NCBI GenBank assembly: GCA_002782605.1
Contig: PFIF01000210.1
Span: 3,142 to 8,793, forward strand
Reading direction: 5' to 3'
DNA length: 5,652 bases
From: Deltaproteobacteria bacterium CG_4_8_14_3_um_filter_43_13
GTDB lineage: Bacteria; Desulfobacterota; UBA8473
Shown: one piece after another, positions 1 to 5,652 of the stretch
How the letters are laid out: each line of letters starts with the position of its first letter
How positions within the stretch are numbered: the first letter of the stretch is position 1
Notes under the pieces: model-generated
The model's input: only the letters and a program-made list of their open reading frames with translations
What the model was told of the DNA's origin: nothing
Database searches by the model: none
Position numbers and translations under genes: made by a program

Positions 1-24
1 AAGTTCACTTCAATCTCCCATCCC

Positions 25-189
25 TTACCTATCCTTAAAGACAGGCTTCCTCTTTTCCAGGAAAGCCCTTACCCCCTCCTTTAGACCCTGTCTGATCCCA
101 GGACTCAGGGCATTCAGTTTCTTCTGGTCATCAAGGGTCAATATGGCAACCCTGTCTTTCTTCTCATACAACACATTACCAAACCTCAT
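25..189 (-). pseudogene. Enoyl-CoA hydratase/isomerase remnant with a large in-frame internal deletion
   Basis: This 54-codon frame opens MRFGNVLYEKKDRVAILTLD and continues DQKKLNALSPGIRQGLK, the typical first 35-40 residues of a crotonase-fold enoyl-CoA hydratase/isomerase (compare the common TLNRPEKLNAL pattern). It then passes directly into EGVRAFLEKRKPVFKDR and a TAA stop. That segment is the typical C-terminus of the same family (EGVRAFLEKRKPVFKG). About 200 residues of a normal 255-265-residue protein are missing, including the oxyanion-hole glycines and the catalytic glutamates, so hydratase activity is not expected. The join falls near bases 70-82, around Leu-Lys-Glu-Gly. AGGAGG stands five bases before the ATG. 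It is the last gene in the window, after the binding protein. The alternative to a real deletion is an assembly error collapsing the gene. A deliberately kept small protein is possible but unsupported. Confidence 0.75.
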
Positions 190-194
190 AACAC

Positions 195-200
195 CCTCCT
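195..200 (-). promoter_or_regulatory. Ribosome-binding site of the enoyl-CoA hydratase remnant
   Basis: AGGAGG followed by GTGTT and ATG on the minus strand, a five-base spacer. The site looks fully functional even though the gene behind it encodes only 54 residues, so the remnant is probably still translated if transcribed. Confidence 0.7.
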
Positions 201-221
201 TTTGTTAGGGTTGTACCTAAA

Positions 222-250
222 TCCCGTCAGAAAAGGATTTTCTAATGGGA
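222..250 (-). terminator. Hairpin after the binding-protein gene, possible weak terminator
   Basis: A 13-base stem with a three-base loop: on the minus strand TCCCATTAGAAAA, loop TCC, then TTTTCTGACGGGA. There is one A-C mismatch and one G-T pair. It lies 35 bases past the stop of the binding-protein gene and ahead of the enoyl-CoA hydratase remnant. Only a short T run (ATTTAGG) follows on the minus strand, so it could be a weak terminator, an mRNA-stabilising hairpin or a processing site. Confidence 0.45.
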
Positions 251-285
251 TAAATATTAAATCTTTGACCAAAAATTCGATTCCC

Positions 286-1515
286 TTACGGCTTCCGCCA
301 TCCGGTAATGGGAATAAATACTTCTTTGTCAATATCCGCCTTGTACATCCTGGAATAACTGTTTGCCTTATGGCTCTTTGAGGTATATGTAACAGGACCG
401 CTTATACCGCCGAAATCAACTTCTCTGAAGGTCTCAAGGGCATCCACTAAAGTCTCGGCATTGAGGTTCCTCCCCGCCCTCTTCAATGCCTCAACATATA
501 TGTTTGTTTGAAGCCATCCCAGGGTATAGAATTTAGGGTATAATTTGTTGTGTTGCTTCTCTGTCCCAGGGTGGTATTTCAAGGTTATCTCCCTCATCCT
601 TGCAATACCAGGCTCATCCTCATACCACGAACTGTAACAATGGTTGCCTAAATATGTTGTGATCTCTGAACCTTTAAGCATCTTAATGGCATCTTCGGTA
701 CACGCGCCATAGGTGCCAATAAAATTGGTCTTTAACCTGTATTTCTTTGAATCCTTAAAAAATGCAATCGTGGTTATTACGTAGCCCTGATTGATAACGT
801 AATCAGGTTTTGCTCTTTTTAGATTCATAATGACAGAGGTGGCATCAATATCGCCCACGTTAAGCACTTCTTCAGTCACCATCTTAATCCCGTAGCGTTT
901 TGCATTCTCCCTTGCTGCATCTATCGCCATTTTTCCATATTCATTATCCGGATAGACAAAGGCTATCCTTGGGTTCCTCAACTTCAGGTCTTTCATGATA
1001 TAATCGAAGACCACGGCCTGTTGATCCCCATAGAGGGATGCAACAGTGAAGTTGTAACGCTTGAAGGGCTCAATTATCTTTTCGCCGAGTGTAACGCTTA
1101 TAATCGGTATCTTCTCTTTTTCAGCCTGTCCCATTAGCGCAACCAGCTGTGAACTGGCCGTTGGCCCCTGTAGGTAAAGTACCCTGTCCTTAAAAACCAG
1201 TTTTTTGAATGCTGCGATGGCGGATGGAACCAGATACCGGTCATCCTCAACAATCATCTTTATATTTCTGCCGTGGATACCTCCGCTATCATTGACGTAC
1301 TTGTAATATGTTTTTATAGCATTGTAGATAGGATAGGCATCATTGGCCGCAGGCCCAGTGAGGGCAATCAATTCTCCAATATTTATCGTGTTATCCGTAA
1401 CCCCCCTCACTTCTCCGGCATACCCGGAAATATTTCCTGAAAACAATGTTAAGACCATTGCCAAAAGACATGTAAGTACCAACCTGCATCTCCTGGTCAA
1501 CTTTTCTCTTTTCAT
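286..1515 (-). CDS. ABC transporter substrate-binding protein, LivK-like (Peripla_BP_6), exported
   Basis: This is a type 1 periplasmic binding protein of the branched-chain amino acid / amide / aromatic acid class, about 409 residues as called. A longer frame opens at 1551, but the ATG at 1515-1513 is preferred: AGGAGG stands eight bases upstream, and this start places a classical signal peptide at the N-terminus. That peptide has a basic stretch KREKLTRRCR, a hydrophobic core LVLTCLLAMVLTLF (12-25), and a likely signal peptidase I site after Ala33 (SGYA/GE). No proper lipobox is seen. The mature protein opens VTDNTINIGELIALTGPAA (39-57), a family hallmark, followed by VNDSGGIHGRNIKMIVEDD (74-92), GPTASSQ (117-123), AFVYPDNEYG (185-194) and a C-terminal GGISGPVTYTSKSHKANSY (369-387). 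It should deliver a ligand to a LivHMGF-type permease, none of which is encoded here. Its position after acyl-CoA genes suggests a carboxylic acid ligand rather than a plain amino acid; that is inference. Confidence 0.9.
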   Translation of the reverse strand: MKREKLTRRCRLVLTCLLAMVLTLFSGNISGYAGEVRGVTDNTINIGELIALTGPAANDAYPIYNAIKTYYKYVNDSGGIHGRNIKMIVEDDRYLVPSAIAAFKKLVFKDRVLYLQGPTASSQLVALMGQAEKEKIPIISVTLGEKIIEPFKRYNFTVASLYGDQQAVVFDYIMKDLKLRNPRIAFVYPDNEYGKMAIDAARENAKRYGIKMVTEEVLNVGDIDATSVIMNLKRAKPDYVINQGYVITTIAFFKDSKKYRLKTNFIGTYGACTEDAIKMLKGSEITTYLGNHCYSSWYEDEPGIARMREITLKYHPGTEKQHNKLYPKFYTLGWLQTNIYVEALKRAGRNLNAETLVDALETFREVDFGGISGPVTYTSKSHKANSYSRMYKADIDKEVFIPITGWRKP

Positions 1516-1523
1516 AGCATTTT

Positions 1524-1529
1524 CCTCCT
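1524..1529 (-). promoter_or_regulatory. Ribosome-binding site deciding the start of the binding-protein gene
   Basis: AGGAGG on the minus strand, eight bases before the ATG at 1515-1513. No comparable site precedes the more upstream in-frame ATG at 1551, which favours the shorter protein beginning MKREKLTRR. I saw no convincing -35/-10 pair in the 74 bases between this gene and the acyl-CoA dehydrogenase, so it may be co-transcribed with it. Confidence 0.8.
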
Positions 1530-1589
1530 TTTTATGAGTTGCATCCCTCATTAACCCAACTTCTGAGGAATATTTAAAAACTTTTGGGC

Positions 1590-2732
1590 TTACGACAATA
1601 ATGACCTTGCCACCACAACCCTTTGGATCTGGTTGGTCCCCTCAAATATCTGAAAGCACTTGGCGTCTCTCATCATCCTTTCAACAGGATATTCCTGCGT
1701 ATATCCATACCCTCCAAGAATCTGGACTGCATCTGTGGTCACCTTCATAGCCATGTCACTGCTAAAGTATTTAGCCATGGAAGCAAGCATCATGCTCTCT
1801 CTATTACGATTCAAGGCAATGGTAGCGGCCCTGTATACCAGATACCTGGCTGCCTCAATGTGGGTTGCCATATCCGCCAGCATAAACTGTATCCCTTGAA
1901 ACTCACAAATAGGCTTTCCAAATTGAATCCTTTGCTTTGCGTAACCTACGGCATAATCGAGGGCACCCTGAGCCAGGCCCACACCCATGGCAGCCACTAT
2001 TGGGCGGCTCTCATCCAGGGTATGCATAACGTCCTTAAACCCACCACCCTCTTTGCCGAGGAGGTTCTCCCGAGGGATACGACAGTCCTCAAAGACCACC
2101 TCGCATGAGGCAATGCCCTTTATACCCATCATCTTTTCCTTTTTAGAGATAATTCGGCCTGGAGCTCCCTTCTCAACCACGAATGTGCTAAGCCCACTTG
2201 CACCTTTGCCTGGATCGGTTTTGGCATAGACCGTGGTCACATCAGCCTGGTCACCGATCGAATGGAACCGTTTTGTGCCATTCAGAATATAATAATCACC
2301 TTCAAGTACTGCAGTTGTTTTTATAGCAGAAACATCAGACCCTGCGTCCGGCTCGGTAATAGCTATAGCATAGATCCATTCACCGCTTGCCAGTTTAGGG
2401 AGGTACTTGGCCTTCTGCTCGTGACTGCCGGCCAGTCTAAAGGCTGCAGAAGCAAGGGATAAAGGAGGACCTACGAGAACAGCCATAGTTCCACTAACCC
2501 TGCTGATCTCTTCAGTAGCCAGACAGCAGGTCAAAAGGTCCCCTCCGGATCCACCATACTCTTCGGGAAAGAATATGGCCTGGATACCAATCTCACTGAG
2601 GGTTTTGTACACATCACGCGGAAATTCATCCTTCTCATCAATTTCAGCCGCTCTCGGTGCTACTTTCTCTTCCAAAAAGCTCCTTAAAGACTTCCGAAAC
2701 ATCTCTTGCTCTTCTGTAAGTTGAAATGGCAT
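1590..2732 (-). CDS. Acyl-CoA dehydrogenase (FAD-dependent)
   Basis: This is a complete 380-residue acyl-CoA dehydrogenase, the normal length for short- and medium-chain members. These homotetrameric cytoplasmic flavoproteins form the alpha,beta double bond of an acyl-CoA and pass electrons to an electron-transfer flavoprotein. The N-terminal helical domain begins LTEEQEMFRKSLRSFLEE. The signature AITEPDAGSDVSAIKTTA lies at 124-141, NGTKRFHSIGDQADV at 151-165, YAKQRIQFGKPICEFQGIQF at 264-283, and ILGGYGYTQEYPVERMMRDA at 338-357. The catalytic base is Glu364 in QIFEGTNQIQR, so it is not of the Asp-type seen in cyclohexenecarboxyl-CoA dehydrogenases. In the flavin-contacting motif the usual W-(I)-T/S-N reads F-H-S-I at 156-159, a modest deviation. 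AGGAGG at 2742-2747 is nine bases before the ATG. It follows the dehydratase pair by 50 bases, pointing to a shared operon. Chain length and substrate cannot be read from the sequence; no ETF genes are in view. Confidence 0.93.
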   Translation of the reverse strand: MPFQLTEEQEMFRKSLRSFLEEKVAPRAAEIDEKDEFPRDVYKTLSEIGIQAIFFPEEYGGSGGDLLTCCLATEEISRVSGTMAVLVGPPLSLASAAFRLAGSHEQKAKYLPKLASGEWIYAIAITEPDAGSDVSAIKTTAVLEGDYYILNGTKRFHSIGDQADVTTVYAKTDPGKGASGLSTFVVEKGAPGRIISKKEKMMGIKGIASCEVVFEDCRIPRENLLGKEGGGFKDVMHTLDESRPIVAAMGVGLAQGALDYAVGYAKQRIQFGKPICEFQGIQFMLADMATHIEAARYLVYRAATIALNRNRESMMLASMAKYFSSDMAMKVTTDAVQILGGYGYTQEYPVERMMRDAKCFQIFEGTNQIQRVVVARSLLS

Positions 2733-2782
2733 ACGTTTTATCCTCCTACATACTCGTCATTTTCCCCCTTCGTGACCTCACC

Positions 2783-4048
2783 TTAAATCCATCTCCTTTT
2801 TTCTTTCCTTGCCTCCAGAACCTCGAAGAATGCGTTTAGCCTGGTGTCTATCTGGGCTTCGGAGAACATTTTCCCATCGGCCATATCGGCTTCGAGGGTA
2901 ATTCCAGGTATACCGTACCTTCTCTCCATCTGATTCAACATGGTCATCTGCCCTTTCCAGATCCTGCAGCTTTTCGCTGTAAAGAAGATTATCCCATCGA
3001 TATTGTATTCCGGTACTATCTTATCCATAAGGGACAGACCGGGTTTTGCCATATTATTCCCAAGCATAGTTCCGGTGTAAAGTGCCTTCACAAATGTACG
3101 AACCGGATCCCCCTCAGGATCGATAAGATCTGGTCGAGGAAACATCTCCCAGGGATACCTCCCAGAAATCGGATTGGCACCATAGCTGGTAATCTTACGG
3201 GCGAATTGCCCCAAAAACCCCCACGGAAGCCATCCATCCCAAAAAACCCGATACTTCTCCTCTGGAGATATAGCGGATATGTTGTTTTTAGCCCGATCTT
3301 CCAACTCTGCCTTGAGTTTCTCGTAATACGGCACGGTCTCTGGTTTTCCCATTAAATAGATTACCGGGGCAAGACTAACCCCATAATCCCATAATGTCCA
3401 GGGAGATGGGACCTTTTTGAAATACTCTAAACACTCATTTCGTATTGTTGCAACCTTTTTCAGCACAGTAAGTATCTCTCTCATCCGATCATAGTTAAAG
3501 GGTTTACCACATACCTCTTCCATCTTAGGAATAAGCACTTCCTTGAATTGCCTCTCCACGAATGGTTCCAAAAATGAATAGTCGGATTCCTGATAGGGGG
3601 TCATTAACTCTATGCCAACAACCTCAATACCAAATTTACGATAAAGAGCCTCGGCATAGTGAGACATCTCAGGACAAACCCTACCCGCAATCATTAAATC
3701 AGGTATAGGAAGTATAACGTCCTCTTTTACGGGTATCCCATTCTTGACTGCCTCGGCCATCCCCATATGGAGCCTGTGGTATGAGCATGTATCCGGAAGT
3801 TCACCAGTATTTTCAGCTATTTCAAGGATCTGCTCTGCCGCCTTCCTCCCTGCACAATAGGCTGAATACCCTGCCATAAAGTGACATTTCATATCCATGG
3901 CATACGCAAATATAAAAGGAACCCCGGAACACCACGCAACCTTCTCTCCCCTCTCCTTCGCAGTTCTCAACTCCTCCCAGTGTTTGTCAACCATAGGGCC
4001 CATCAACCCTGTCGTAGCTAACCTGTTAATTTTAAACTGTTGCCTCAT
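2783..4048 (-). CDS. 2-hydroxyacyl-CoA dehydratase / benzoyl-CoA reductase family, large subunit (BcrB/HgdA-like)
   Basis: This 421-residue protein is the partner catalytic subunit of the HGD-D family, near the usual length of BcrB-type subunits (about 430). Three cysteines lie in family positions for a [4Fe-4S] cluster: Cys88 in TCSYHRLHMG, Cys125 in RVCPEMSHYAEAL, and Cys361 in KSCRIWKGQ. The C-terminal block, with PGITLEADMADGKMFSEAQI at 381-400 and DTRLNAFFEVLEA at 401-413, is typical of the family. The WxSG motif near the N-terminus (Trp39, Ser41, Gly42) is kept. The following segment, PFIFAYAMDMKCHFMAGYSA at 44-63, differs from the usual pattern of P(V/P)E(I/L)LYAMG followed by PENxAA; Ala59-Gly60 stand where PEN's Glu-Asn are expected. 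Together with the small subunit it should form a heterodimer needing an activator ATPase, which is absent here. Substrate unknown; candidates include an aryl-CoA, a cyclic acyl-CoA or a 2-hydroxyacyl-CoA. Confidence 0.87.
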   Translation of the reverse strand: MRQQFKINRLATTGLMGPMVDKHWEELRTAKERGEKVAWCSGVPFIFAYAMDMKCHFMAGYSAYCAGRKAAEQILEIAENTGELPDTCSYHRLHMGMAEAVKNGIPVKEDVILPIPDLMIAGRVCPEMSHYAEALYRKFGIEVVGIELMTPYQESDYSFLEPFVERQFKEVLIPKMEEVCGKPFNYDRMREILTVLKKVATIRNECLEYFKKVPSPWTLWDYGVSLAPVIYLMGKPETVPYYEKLKAELEDRAKNNISAISPEEKYRVFWDGWLPWGFLGQFARKITSYGANPISGRYPWEMFPRPDLIDPEGDPVRTFVKALYTGTMLGNNMAKPGLSLMDKIVPEYNIDGIIFFTAKSCRIWKGQMTMLNQMERRYGIPGITLEADMADGKMFSEAQIDTRLNAFFEVLEARKEKRRWI

Positions 4049-5188
4049 TTAAGCACCTCCTTTAATAACTTCGATAAAGGCCTGAAGTCTGGTTCTCACC
4101 TGTTCCAAAGATACTATCTCATGCTCCACCTCAAGCAAGACTTCCGGGATGCCCTCTTTGTCAAACCTCCGCCTTATATCAGGATAATAGCATAGGTGTG
4201 GGGGACAGTATTTTATGAGTAAACTGACCATACCTTTGGCACTGTTCTCCTTCACCTTGTCCACCATATAATCTGTCCATAGAGTATTCCAATCCCCCAT
4301 TGTTGGATCTGGTGGTGTTTTCTTCATATAACGGTCGGCCAGGGATTCTAAAGGGTTGTCACCAAGTGTAACGTCATTTGCAAAGTACCTGGAACCAGTG
4401 TATATGTCGTCATCAACTACTACCATCCCTGTCTCCTCAATTAAATCAAGGATAGCCGTATGGGGGGTCTGGCAAAGACCGCCACTCAAGACGACCCTAA
4501 TTTTATCACCGGTAAGCTCCTTTCTCCCTTCCAGCTCAGGTAAGAGACTCTCCAATAGACTGTTATGCTCCTCTTTGTCCATTAACATGCTGGAGTGAAC
4601 GATAGCCAGCATCTCCCTTGCCTTAATCGTCCCCGGCCTCTTTTTTCTCAGTTCATATATCCTCTTCAAAAGAGAGCGATTCTTATTGTAGATTTCGATA
4701 CTATTATTGAGGGATTCATTGGTGATCTCCTGCCCACTCCATTCTTCTAGCCTCTGCTTCATCCTTTTTAACTCTTGAATCAAAAAATCCCGAAAAGGGA
4801 TACCAGGATATAGAGGCGGTAAGTACAAATACAGGAAATGGGAAGGAGGGGCATTCAACTCTATGGTGGAGGGTATCTCCTCAGCCTGAAGACATGATCG
4901 GTAGAATATCATGCCATCCATAAAATTCAGTTTTTCCTTCATAACATCATCGATAAAACTCCTTGTCAAACCACAATTGAAGTTGTGTACATAGGAATGC
5001 CCCAGAGTAACCGCCTCGTTACCCCTCCACATCACCACCGGAAGCATACCGGAAGCATGGATGATTTCCTCTGGAATACGCATAGGGAAACAACCGATAA
5101 TTTTTCTACCTGTATCCTGTTTCCACGTGGTCAAAGCGGTATAGGGATCTGTCGACACCGCTGCAAACCTGCTTAAGACTTTTTCCAT
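4049..5188 (-). CDS. 2-hydroxyacyl-CoA dehydratase / benzoyl-CoA reductase family, small subunit (HgdB/BcrC-like)
   Basis: This 379-residue protein is the smaller catalytic subunit of an HGD-D family enzyme, close in length to BcrC/BzdN and HgdB (about 380 residues). Such enzymes use [4Fe-4S] clusters and an electron from an ATP-driven activator to dehydrate 2-hydroxyacyl-CoA or reduce an aromatic acyl-CoA in the cytoplasm. Visible family marks are the N-terminal PEEIIHASGMLPV at 39-51, the NCGLTRSFID segment with Cys72, FYRSCLQ with Cys99, VVVDDDIYTGSRYF at 256-269, IKYCPPHLCYYP with Cys328, and a C-terminal VRTRLQAFIEVI. Cys72, Cys99 and Cys328 sit where the three cluster ligands are expected. 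The start is supported by AGGAGG at 5198-5203, nine bases before the ATG. Its stop touches the start of the partner subunit. Whether it belongs to a dehydratase or a reductase cannot be decided from sequence alone. Confidence 0.88.
   Translation of the reverse strand: MEKVLSRFAAVSTDPYTALTTWKQDTGRKIIGCFPMRIPEEIIHASGMLPVVMWRGNEAVTLGHSYVHNFNCGLTRSFIDDVMKEKLNFMDGMIFYRSCLQAEEIPSTIELNAPPSHFLYLYLPPLYPGIPFRDFLIQELKRMKQRLEEWSGQEITNESLNNSIEIYNKNRSLLKRIYELRKKRPGTIKAREMLAIVHSSMLMDKEEHNSLLESLLPELEGRKELTGDKIRVVLSGGLCQTPHTAILDLIEETGMVVVDDDIYTGSRYFANDVTLGDNPLESLADRYMKKTPPDPTMGDWNTLWTDYMVDKVKENSAKGMVSLLIKYCPPHLCYYPDIRRRFDKEGIPEVLLEVEHEIVSLEQVRTRLQAFIEVIKGGA
4054..4061 (-). promoter_or_regulatory. Shine-Dalgarno site for the large dehydratase subunit, inside the upstream gene
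   Basis: On the minus strand the last codons of the small-subunit gene contain AGGAGGTG, followed by CTTAA and then the ATG of the large subunit. Stop and start codons are directly adjacent (TAAATG). This arrangement suggests translational coupling, which would keep the two subunits in equal amounts. Confidence 0.8.
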
Positions 5189-5239
5189 GACGATATTCCT
5201 CCTTTATGCTGAATTCTTGAAATTGCTATGAAAAGATTA

Positions 5240-5652
5240 TTACACTTGTGCCACTTTGGCGCTTTTTCTCAATCTTCTTCCAATAATCTCTTCAGCAAGA
5301 TCAGTACAATAAGATATCTTGTCAAGATCAATACCTGTAAATACCCCCATCTCTTCAAACATAAATACTAGATCTTCCGTGGGGATATCCCATGACCCAC
5401 CTGGCATATCCGGTGCAGCCCCAATCCCGCCGATTGCAGCATCAAATACTCCTATATCTTCCTCAAGGGCTGCAAATACATTCGCTATCCCCATTCCTCT
5501 AATATCATGAAAATGTACCCCAAAGGTTATATGAGGCAGTTCCCTTTTTAAATGACCCAGCCTTTTCCTGACCTCTTTAGGATTTGCCACACCATGTGTA
5601 TCCGTCAAGCAAATCTCATAGCAACCCAGCTTATTCAACTTTAATGACATTT
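5240..5652 (-). CDS. HMG-CoA lyase-like DRE-TIM metallolyase (partial, C-terminal part)
   Basis: This is the C-terminal part of a TIM-barrel lyase/condensing enzyme of the HMGL-like (DRE-TIM metallolyase) family; the gene runs off the high-coordinate edge. The ATG at 5650-5648 is very probably an internal methionine, because the following GCYEICLTDTHGV aligns with the family's interior motif GCYEISLGDTIGV. From that methionine, the metal-binding HxH is visible at His46 and His48 (VHFHD), followed by the glycine-rich GGIGAAP loop at 74-80 and a TEDLVFM segment at 91-97. The end, SAKVAQV, matches typical HMG-CoA lyase C-termini. HMG-CoA lyase splits HMG-CoA into acetyl-CoA and acetoacetate in the cytoplasm. 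However, its catalytic cysteine (GGCPYA context) is Ala79 here, and the metal-ligand Asn of GASGN is Asp88, so the true reaction may differ. It lies 51 bases upstream of the dehydratase pair and is probably in the same operon. Family membership is secure; the substrate is not. Confidence 0.85.
   Translation of the reverse strand, partial: MSLKLNKLGCYEICLTDTHGVANPKEVRKRLGHLKRELPHITFGVHFHDIRGMGIANVFAALEEDIGVFDAAIGGIGAAPDMPGGSWDIPTEDLVFMFEEMGVFTGIDLDKISYCTDLAEEIIGRRLRKSAKVAQV

Noticed and set aside
1516..1551. Upstream in-frame ATG giving a binding protein 12 residues longer
   Set aside because: No ribosome-binding site precedes it, and the extra charged residues would sit ahead of an otherwise ideal signal peptide; the ATG at 1515 has AGGAGG at the right distance.
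1530..1589. Possible promoter between the acyl-CoA dehydrogenase and the binding-protein gene
   Set aside because: No -35/-10 pair with acceptable sequence and spacing was found; AT-rich stretches alone are not enough.
1623..2108. Plus-strand open frame of 161 codons opposite the acyl-CoA dehydrogenase
   Set aside because: It is antisense to a clearly conserved gene, has no recognisable domain and reads like low-complexity shadow coding.
4356..4598. Plus-strand open frame of 80 codons opposite the small dehydratase subunit
   Set aside because: Antisense shadow of a well-supported gene; no family resemblance.
5319..5510. Plus-strand open frame of 63 codons opposite the lyase-like gene, rich in Ser, Pro and Ile
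   Set aside because: The composition is what the antisense of a Gly/Asp/Glu-rich coding region yields; no independent evidence of coding.
5648..5650. ATG as the true start of the lyase-like gene
   Set aside because: The residues that follow match the interior of HMG-CoA lyases, and the N-terminal half of the barrel would be missing; the gene is cut by the window edge instead.

Overview
The window reads as a bacterial catabolic gene cluster for CoA thioesters. Every gene I can support lies on the minus strand, so transcription runs from the high-coordinate end to the low. The likely host is an anaerobe. The strongest pointer is a pair of subunits from the oxygen-sensitive HgdAB/BcrBC family (2-hydroxyacyl-CoA dehydratase / class I benzoyl-CoA reductase). 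Gene content, clean AGGAGG ribosome-binding sites and moderate base composition would suit a Desulfobacterota-type (deltaproteobacterial) sulfate reducer or syntroph, or a Clostridia-like anaerobe. This assignment is inference; no rRNA or taxonomic marker is present.

Layout in transcription order: (1) 5652-5240, the C-terminal part of a DRE-TIM metallolyase resembling HMG-CoA lyase, cut by the window edge. (2) 5188-4049, the smaller HgdB/BcrC-like subunit. (3) 4048-2783, the larger partner subunit, whose ATG directly abuts the stop codon of gene 2. (4) 2732-1590, a complete acyl-CoA dehydrogenase. (5) 1515-286, an exported type 1 periplasmic binding protein of the LivK / Peripla_BP_6 class. 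(6) 189-25, a 54-codon gene that joins the start of an enoyl-CoA hydratase to its end with the whole catalytic middle missing. A hairpin at 222-250 separates genes 5 and 6. No RNA genes, CRISPR arrays, insertion sequences or gene-free stretches above 300 bases were seen.

Working model (inference): the binding protein captures a small carboxylate or amino-acid-like substrate for an ABC importer encoded elsewhere. The CoA-activated compound is then processed by a radical dehydratase/reductase, a flavin acyl-CoA dehydrogenase and a carbon-carbon lyase or condensing enzyme. The ATP-dependent activator (HgdC/BcrA/BcrD type) that such dehydratases need is not in the window.

The main oddities are these. 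The lyase-like protein lacks the catalytic cysteine expected of HMG-CoA lyase. The large dehydratase subunit departs from the family pattern near its presumed active site. The enoyl-CoA hydratase is an in-frame deletion remnant that still has a good ribosome-binding site.
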